64,000 nt of DNA, from positions 52,501 through 116,500 of the forward strand of contig CAJNDS010002814.1 of NCBI GenBank assembly GCA_905221605.1. Direction: 5' to 3'. Both the position numbers and the translations under genes were made by a program. This DNA comes from Symbiodinium natans (taxonomy: Eukaryota > Sar > Dinophyceae > Suessiales > Symbiodiniaceae). The notes beneath the pieces are model-generated. The model was not told the DNA's origin. It worked only from the letters and a program-made list of their open reading frames with translations, and did no database searches. Below are positions 52,937 to 61,700 of the stretch, in pieces. Each line of letters opens with the position of its first letter. Position 1 is the first letter of the stretch.

Positions 52937-55900
52937 ATGGGCAACTGCCAGGCAGCCGAGGCAGCCTGGGCACTTTCTTGGGCTTGGGCCTTGGGGCTTA
53001 GGGTTTTAGAGTACTACAAAAAATAAGCAGGTGTAAATGAGAAATTCATCCCGATTCTTAGGAAAAATAGCCTAGGGTTTCGGGCCGAGAGCCTCACACA
53101 GGGCATCCCCCCGACGTCGACATGGTGTTGGGGCCTTTGGAATTGGGAGGTTGTATGCTGTTGTTGGAGTTCGCTGGTTCGGTGTTGTTACGACGTCTTG
53201 TTTCTGGTTTTATTCCGTGGGCGCAGGTCGCCGTCCAGGAGGAGATCGACGTGCGAAAGGGGCCAGCGGCCAAGGCTGAGGCCCCGGAGCCCAGCTCCAC
53301 CGCGTCCACCGCCTCCCCGGCCCCCTCCGTGGAAGAAATCCCGCCCGCCCCCGCACCAGTCGAAGCGCCCGCGGCGGAAGCTCGGCGCAAGGCAGTAAGC
53401 TCGCTTCATTGGTCTTTTGTTTTGGTGTGCTCGCTGGTCATGCCGTAGGGGGCCCCGGCGCAGTCCGAGGTGGTGGAGGCCCCGGCGGAGGTGGCGAAGG
53501 CCCCGGAGCCCGAGGCCGCGGCTCCAGTGGAAGAGGCGAAGCCCGTGGTCCACGAGACAAGGCCGTCCCATCCCATCCGGAGATCTGTGTCCGGCGTTGC
53601 TGCCTTTGTGGCCTTTGTGCTGCCTTCTTTTGTTTATTTTGCAGGTTCGGGATCTTGCTGGAGAGTCCCTCGGCTGCAGGTGGTGGATGTTATCGGCATT
53701 GGAAGGCAGTACTTGGTCACAAAGCGCCTCTTGTGAAGACGTCCTTGCACTGCCAACTGAGAATTCCACGCCTGCGAAATGCGCGACGAGTCCGGCGCGA
53801 TCACGGACATCGACATGGCCAAGTTCTTCGAGGCGAATTGAGCTGTCCGAAAAACCTCAGGTTTCAAGCATGATCGTGCCATGCATCTTGCGGCTTGCCT
53901 TTTGTCAGGCCTGCGAGCTCTATCGTGCCTGGGCTTAACTCAACTTCGTTGGCTTTTGAACCGAACGCCGATTTACTTCGCTGCCCAGGCGACATGCTGT
54001 CCAAGCTTGGGTCAGCAGCCGGGGTGGTGCTGGGCGACATCACCAGCAACCTCAAGAAAGCCAGGGCGGCTCGGACTCAAGACCTTTGCTGATGGGATTT
54101 GTTGGGGTCGCGAGAAAAAGAAGAGTGACTGGCCAAATGACCGGCACGATTCAGGTGGTCTATGAGGAAGCCCCGGAAGAGCGAAAGACTTTCTCAGGCT
54201 ACCTGCCCCCGCCTTAGCGCTGCCTGGGCGTTTGCCCGGCTATTTTCGTTGAGAGTGGCCTGCCTGGGGGACTCTGTTTCTCATAGTCTTATTTTTTCGA
54301 TCGCTTGTCTGCTTAACTCGCGCTCCACAGCCATTTGACGAAAACGCCCCTACACGTTTGAAGTGCGAGCGTGCATTGACCAATCATGGCTCTTGTCTCA
54401 GCTGCACAAACCCTGAAGCAAGGAACCTATTTACAGACACAGCTGCGACTCGTCATTAACAACCGTTGGTATATATACATAAATAAATAAATAAATATAT
54501 ACATATATATACACAGATACATATACAAATATGTCTCTGTTCGCATTAAAGCTTACCTGTACAGATTACCACTAAGTCTTGCAAGTCCTGCAAGGGTAAT
54601 TCTACATATAAACGCCTGTCGTCGATGCATACGATTTACCAGCAGTCTTTGAGCATTTAACATGAACGTGTATGCCCTGACAAAGCCATGTTTAGAGCAA
54701 CTCCCTTGCAGATCCTGCCGTTCATGTTCTTCAACCCTACCATTTCGGACCCTCTGCCGTGCTGGCAATCCAAAACTCAGAGCGCTTTCCCCCAAGGAAG
54801 GCCTCGTCTGTTGTGGGCTGCACTTGGCTTCTGAGGCCCAGGGGTTTGAGAGTTACTTAGGTCGTGGGTTGGGATGTTCCCCCTTATACTAACACTTTAA
54901 TCCCAATTAAGGACCGTTAGAATAATGGGGAACATGTGGGCGTCGGGTTGGGCACCCCTTAGGTTTGTGCCGAGACACATGGACAAAAAGCGGGCTTGGC
55001 GTGCTGTCAAGTGCTTGCCTTGTCCGTATGTACTCTTCCGGTCAGTTGCCTTGAAATCTTAAAGTATGGTCCTTTTTGGGGTCCTCCTGCTGTCATACGG
55101 CCCTGAGTTTGTGGTGCAGATGGCACTTTGGAGCACTGCTCGTTGTGCTGTAGATGTCCCACTGTGCAGGGGATGCGAGTTCTTCTTGACCATGATCAAG
55201 CTGATGTTCACCCAGGAATCTGGCAATGCGGGCGTCGAGGCCGGTGCCACAGCTCTCACAGTCAATTCTGTGTGAATGAGCTAGTGGATGGGATAACCGT
55301 GTCGTCACTCGTGGACGACGTGATAGCTTCATGAGCACTATCGACCAAGCAAAGCTGTTCTCGTCCTTCAGCGCGTATGGGCATGCGACTTTCGACTGTA
55401 GTCAGTACGTTCATTCCAAACTGCGGTTCAACATGCCCTCCAACCTCACGGCACCATAGATGGAGCCAGGCATACAAGCAGACACTGATGCAGTACCACG
55501 GCTGGGTCCGAAACTCAGCGTGTGGGAGCGACGCCCTCTGACGCCGGCGCCGACGGCCGTCCCTAAACATGTGGGTACACTACCCTGAACCCTTACATCT
55601 TCAAAGCCACTGTAGCCTCGCTCCCAGATGCTGCAGAAGACGGTGAAGCTTGGAATGCGCGCCATGCCGGGGAAGGATGGCATCGTGAAGTCCGAGGGCC
55701 TGGTCCTAGGCCCCTCTGCCTTTCTTGCTCTCTTTCATTCTGATCCTTTTGGGGGGTTCTGCTCTGTTTTTGGGGCAAGGCGGCAGGGTTGAGTTTGCCT
55801 GGTTCAGGGCTGGAAGTATGGCGAGTTGAGTTGCATCTCGAGCCCCGGGTGCAAAACTGATTTCGCATTGCGTCATCGACGCATGCAATCGTTGCGATTC

Positions 55901-56625
55901 CTGGGATGCAGAAGATTTCTACCCGTGTCGAACCCTGGAAGGCCCATGGATCTAAACGAGTGGCTTTCTGTCAGTGTATCATGAGCGAGCCCTGACCCTA
56001 ATCCCAAACCCTGAACCCTAACGCACCAACCTGTGGGAGCTGATTGCATAACAAGGAACCTGAGTATGGCTGACCCGTAGAAGGTGCGGAAGTCGAACCC
56101 TGAGGGCCCGGAACACCCAAACCCATCCAGAGGCCCGCCGACGAGCCGAAGCAAAACCCAAAACTCCCCAAAACCCAAAGCCCCAAACCCTAAACCCCAA
56201 ACCCTCAACCCCTTTCCGTGCCGAAACCGAAAGCGCACGGCAGTCGCCGCGTCGCCGGAGCAGAAGACAAAGCTCTGCGAGCGCGACGCGCCGGCGGCCT
56301 CCAACGCGGGCCTGGAGCTGCCACCTGGAGCAACTTTTTCGTATAGGGTGTAGGGGGGTTTAGGGGTTTAGGGGTTTAGGGGTTTAGGGGTTTAGGGATT
56401 TAGGGGTTCAGGGCAGGCTTCAAGTTTTGCTATGGTTGTAAGAGGAGAACAGAAGATTTTATGAAGCTGTTCTGTTTAAGGCTTGTGGGGTTAAGAAGGT
56501 ATTGGACTGTAGGGTTGTTGTTTTTTCGGGTACTTGGGCGTAGGAATGTCGGCCAACAGCCGAGGGTGCAGTGGATGGTGGAGCTGATGAAGAAGGAGGG
56601 GAAGTGGGATACCAAGAAAGCCTGA
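52937..56625 (+). CDS. GLTP: Glycolipid transfer protein gene, tandem copy 2
   Basis: Exons: 52937-52960 (MGNCQAAE), 53227-53391, 53449-53561, 53645-53679, 53762-53832, 53909-~53933, 53999-~54074, ~54128-54210, 54797-54835, 55170-55239, 55470-55505, 55628-55709, 56244-~56335, 56560-56625 (TGA). Exon lengths equal those of copy 1 wherever both borders are clear (165, 113, 35, 71, 39, 70, 36, 82 nt). Even introns are similar to copy 1, so this duplication is the younger one. Asp, Asn, Lys, Trp and His of the GLTP ligand site are kept. The 71-nt exon ends in a GC donor here (GAG|GCGAAT) where copies 1 and 3 have GT. The exon-8 acceptor region has AA where copy 1 has AG (54133-54136), so its start may lie elsewhere. 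Probably functional. Confidence 0.85.
54236..54790. other. Long intron of GLTP copy 2 with A/T microsatellite
   Basis: Intron between 54210 and 54797. It holds a TAAA/TATACA-rich microsatellite at 54468-54530 and no telomere-like array, unlike most other introns of the array. No other gene seen. Confidence 0.6.
56343..56415 (+). repeat. TTTAGGGG octamer array
   Basis: About eight units of GGGTTTAGG-type octamer right after GLTP copy 2 exon 13, matching the octamer type at 16640-16695. Confidence 0.9.
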
Positions 56626-57049
56626 GTCCCCGAATTCTTGAATCGAAGCAAATCGAACTGAGGGGGTTTGGGAGCCATCCGTGCTCCCGTTGTCAGTTTC
56701 AAGGTGCCTCGGCAGTAGACCCGAGCCCGTGGTAGTGGAAGGACGCTGGGGTGTTTTTTTGCTTCGGCCCTTCCGTGGTGGCCGTGGACCATCCACGAAG
56801 AGTGGTTATGGACCGCCCGCCGCCCGTACTGCCAAACAGCCCCCCTTGTACGTTTATTTCAGTTTTGTTCTGCTTAAAGGCAGTTCCTTACAGTTGTACA
56901 GGCATCTGTTAAAGCACCTCGCCTCACTTGGCGGAGACGTCAGACTGCTGCCAATGCAGCTGACCGCATTCATCGCCCAAGCCACGTCGCTCGTCCTTTG
57001 GGTTGCTGTCAAGGGGTCCAAACTCACGTACCAGAAAAAATGAGGAAAA

Positions 57050-58460
57050 CTACACATGCGTATTCTGGTAGCTGACTCTGAAGTTCCCTATCCAATAACC
57101 TGTCATCACAGCGACTTGCAGTGCAGGGTTTGGGCTTGAGGGTTCAGGGTTCATAGGGCAAAGGGTTTATAACTTCCGAACGACCCAAACCCGAAACCCC
57201 AAAACCCCCCCCATGCCCTAAACCCCAAACATCCCCCAGCCCCAGAATCCTAAACCCTAAACCCTAAAGCCTAAATCCTAATTTTCTGAGATGTCTCCGC
57301 AAGTGATGTCGCTCTGGCCGAGTCCGACGTCACCAAACGGTTCTAGGGTATGGCTGGAAAAGGCTGCGGAGCGGTTCGCCTAGAAGCTTGAAGAGTTTTG
57401 GGGGGCGTCAGGGTTTAGGGTTTAGGGTTTAGGGTTTAGGGTTTAGGGGGGCTTTAGGGTTTGAGTCTTTCGGGGGTTTAGCTTTTTGCAGGGTTTGGGA
57501 GGGTTTTCGGGGCTCACGCACGGTCTCGTGAGTGTTCGGGAGGTTCCTGCAGTAAGGTAGTTCTCACGTGCTATCTATTGGTACATGAGGCCTTGCTGCA
57601 AGATCAAGCCCTAGACCCTAGACGGTTCAAACCCATCCTGCACACTTCAAGTCCCAAGATCATTTAGGTTTGAGGCTTAGGGTTTAGGGTTTAGGGCTTA
57701 GGGTTTAGGGCGTAGGGTGGTGTGTAGAATTCCTATGACGGTAACTTCTGGATTCCGGTGCCTTTGGACCCCGCCCTCGCGCGGAAGCGGAACGATGGGG
57801 AACACGACGTGCGTGGACACGAAAAGGATCCGATCTCCTCGTCCCGGTGATGGGTCGTTGGTTTGCATGTCGTGGCTTTCAGGTTCATGGTTGTGGGGTC
57901 CTAAATCCAAAATACCCTAAAACCCCTACACCCGAAACCCTAAACCCTAAACCCTCAACCCTAGACCCTAGACTCTGACCCTAAACCCTAAACCCTAAAC
58001 CCTAAACCCTAAACCCTAAACCCTAGACCCGACCCTAGACCCTAAACCCTAGACCCTAAACCCTAGACCCTAAACCCTAGACCCTAAACCCTAAACCCAT
58101 CTAAACCCTAAACCCCCAAACCGAAGGGGACTCAAGAGGGAAGCTGGATGCTTCCCAGACGATGCCGGATTTCCTGATACTGGTGCTGTTGCCGAACCAT
58201 GGAACCCCAATCAGGGGTGTAGGGTTGAGGGTTTAGGGGTTTTCGTCCTGTGCCTAAGAAAGGACGGTTCAGGGATCCTTGCGGCGCTGCGGCACGGGGC
58301 TGTGTCTTGCTTCAACAGTTCGGGTCTGGGCAGAATCATCCTCGCACTCTGCGGACATCTGGGAAGTCGGGCCCTGAAATGGTAAGCTCCCGCCCTCCCC
58401 TCCCCCTGCCACGGGGTCCCCTCAATGCCAACAAGGGCAAAGGAATCACTGCAGCTCCCT
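57050..58460. other. Intergenic DNA between GLTP copies 2 and 3
   Basis: No secure gene. Arrays: CCCTAAA 57240-57285, TTTAGGG 57412-57450 and 57678-57715, and CCCTAAA/CCCTAGA 57925-58105. One plus-strand patch at 57728-57850 is open with a protein-like reading (NSYDGNFWIPVPLDPALARK…) and may be an exon. 58240-58390 is another weak candidate. Confidence 0.4.
57915..58120 (-). repeat. Alternating CCCTAAA / CCCTAGA array
   Basis: From about 58020 the repeat becomes a 14-mer higher-order unit, CCCTAAACCCTAGA, repeated about four times, showing local amplification of a two-heptamer unit. Confidence 0.9.
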
Positions 58461-58540
58461 CCTTCGCGTTTGGCTGCAAGACTTGCGCAGCTCCCCTGCC
58501 CTGTACGGCATCTTTCCAGCCGCAGCTCTTTGGCCACACT
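58460..58540 (+). promoter_or_regulatory. Conserved block upstream of GLTP copies
   Basis: TTTGGCTGCAAGACTTGCGC and the following 60 bp match 52510-52590 upstream of copy 2. It lies about 285 bp (copy 3) and 420 bp (copy 2) before the start codon. Could be 5' UTR, a non-coding first exon or a promoter element; nothing distinguishes these. Confidence 0.4.
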
Positions 58541-58746
58541 TGTGGGGGCTTAGGGGTACGGGGTCTGAGTTCTTTCGAAACTGCTGGGGAAGAGGGGAAA
58601 ACAGAACTCGCAGGTGATTGAAGGTACAAAGCCCTAGAAGCATCCACCAACCTCATAATTCAGGGCCTACTCGTCTAGGGCCATTGAAGGTTTAGGGGTT
58701 GCAGGCCCAAGCTGCAACGTGCTTAAGTCGAGGCTCCGCCTCGGCA

Positions 58747-61700
58747 ATGGGCAACTGCCAGGCAGCCGAGGCAGCATGGGCACTTTGTGTTTTGGTTATA
58801 GGGGGCGGGCTGGGTGTCATTTTGCCCCCTTGCGGCGCGCAGGTCGCCGTCCAGGAGGAGATCGACGTGAGAAAGGGGCCCGCATCCCAGGCCGAGGCTC
58901 CTGAGCCCAGCTCCGCCGCGTCTACCGCCTCTCCGGCCTCTCCGGCCCCCGCTGTGGAAGAAGCCTCGCCCGGCCCCGCGCCGGTCGAAGCGCCCGCGGC
59001 GGAAGCTCGGCGCAAGGCAATCTGCTCCCTTCTTTGTGTTTTTTTGCGGTGTGCTTTGGGGAGCATTCTGCAGGGGTAAGGGGCCCCTAACATCCTGGAC
59101 GCCTGGCATAAAGTTCCTGCACAGAGTCGAGGTCCCGGCGCAGCCCGAGGCGGCGGCCCCGGCTGAGGCGGCGAAGGCCCCGGAGCCTGAGGCCGCGGCT
59201 CCAGTGGAAGAGGCGAAGCCCGTGGTCCACGAGACCAGGCCTTCCCATTCCATCCGGAGATCTTGGAGGGGTTTGTCTGCCGCCATGTCTTTATTTTGCT
59301 CACTTTCGCAGGTTCGGACTTTTGCTGGAGAGTCCCTCGGCTGCAGGTGATGGCTGTCATAGGCCTCTTGTGAAGACGCCCTCGGCTTTTCGTTTGTTTT
59401 TGCGCCGCCTCAGAAGTGATTGGGTGCAGTGCATTCGTACCGCATTCATCTTCATGTGCCAGGAGAGAGATATACATATATATATATATGTATGTATATA
59501 TATATATATATATATTTCAGCGATAGTCGTTTGCTCATATTATTTTGGAGTGTGCCGCTTCCCTGTTGCTACATTTGCTGCGCTGCCAACTCAGAATTCC
59601 ACGCCTGCGAAATGCGCGACGAGTCCGGCGCCGTCACGGACATCGACATGGCCAAGTTCTTCGAGGTTGGGACCCCGGCTGTGTCTCAAATCACACAGTA
59701 GCCATAACCCTACACCCTAATCCCTAAGCCCTAAACCCTAAACCCTAGCAAACCCTAAGATATAATAAAGGTTTAGGGTTTGGCCCTAACCCAAAACTCA
59801 AACCTTAAGACCAACAACCCTACACCCAACCTGAAGCTCTGAACTTGTGGGGGGGGGGGGGGGAGGAGGTTCAGAATCTGTTTGGGGGTTTGGGGTTTTA
59901 CGGGCCTTGAGCCGACAGGGGTGTCGGGTTCAGGGTTTAGGGCTTTCGGTTTTACAGGTGCAAGGCTTAGGTTTTGCAGCCCGAGCCCAGCCACGCCCAG
60001 CCACCTTCAGCCCTAAACCCTAAACCCTAAACCCTAAACCCTAAACCCTAAAACCTAAACCCTAAACCCTAAACCCTAAGCCCTGGTTTCTTCAGCACCG
60101 CCAGGCCTGTGAGCTCTATCGCACCTTGGTTGAGTTTGATTGGGGGCCGAAGGGTTGAGGGTCCAGCGGTGCTTGGGGTTTTAGGGTTTCAGGGTTGAAG
60201 GCCCTAGGGCTGAAGTGGCCTTCCAAAACCAATTCATTGATGCCTTTTTCTGTCCGTCTTATAACAAAGATAGAGTTTGAATCAGTAAGATGTAGTAAAG
60301 AATAGCCTGGGACCTCCAGGCTTGAAAGTTCTGGGGGCTAGGGTTTAGGGTTTAGGGTTTAGGGTTTAGGGTTTAGGGTTTAGGGTTTAGGGTTTAGGGT
60401 TTAGGGTTTAGGGTACTCAGGTGACATGCTGTCCAAGCTTGGCTCGGCGGCCGGGGTGGTGCTGGGCGACATCACGACCAACCTCAAGAACTCCCGGGCT
60501 GCTCGGAAGCCCATGTAAAGCGTCGATTGAACCCTAAACCCTAAACCCTAAACCCTAAACCCTAAACCCTAAACCCTAAACCCTAAACCCTAAACCCTAA
60601 ACCCTAAACCCCAAACCCGTCTGGGGGGGGGGGGTGCTACTTGCACCTCTTGGGTCTCCTGTTTAGGGTAGCAGCTTGTACTTTGGGCCGAAACCCTAAA
60701 CCCTAAACCCTAAACCCTAAACCCTAAACCCTTGTAAGAACCCTAAATCCTAAACCTTACACTTTAAAAACAAGGGGGGGGGAACCAAGCGCAAGACGGC
60801 CCAGGTGGTCTATGAGGAATCTCCGGAAGAGCGAAAGACGTTTTCTGGCTACCTGCCGCTGCCTTAACGCCGTTTAGGGTTTAGGGTTAGGGTTTCGGGG
60901 GTCCCACACCTGAAGCCCAAGGCCCCACCCCGGGAAAAGAATGCACACAAAAGTCAAGCCGTCAACAAGCAGGTGCCGTGTGAACGGTCATATGCCCCTG
61001 AGGGGATCTCCTCCCATGAGGGCCCCTCTACGCCCGTTCCCCATTTCCACCCGTCCCCGTGACATGGGACAACTGGCCAGCAATCTTCCCCAAAACCCCC
61101 AAACCCCTAAACCCGTGAACCCCTAAGCCCTAAATCCTAAACCCTAATACCCCCCGAACTTGAGATTATAATCGGGGGGGTACTATAATCTCTTGAGGAC
61201 TGTCAGTATAAGGGTGAACATCCCAGTCCCCCAACACCTTCGCACCCTTCCAAGCCCTCACAACCCCCTAAGCCCTAAACCCTAAACCCTAAACCCTAAA
61301 CCCCAAACTTTAAACCCTAAACCCTAAACCCTACACCCTAAACCCCAAACCCCAAACCCCAAACCCTAGACCCTAAACCTGAGGAAGGCCCCCTCGGTTG
61401 CCAAGATCACCTGGCTCTTGAGGCCGCAGTTCCAACGGGGGGTTTTGAGGGGATGGGGTTCCCAAACCCCAAACCCCAAACCCCAAACCCCAAACCCCAA
61501 ACCCCAAACCCCAAACCCCAAACCCCAAACCCCAAACCCCAAACCCCAAACCCCAAACCCCACACCCCAAACCCCAAACCCCAAACCCCAAACCCCAAAC
61601 CCCACACCCCAAACCCCAAACCCCAAACCCCAAACCCCAAACCCCAAACCCCAAACCCCAAAACACCCCAAACCCCAACCCAAAACCCCAAACCCTAAAC

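Noticed and set aside
59470-59515. Promoter-like TATA run
   Set aside because: It is an AT microsatellite inside an intron of GLTP copy 3.
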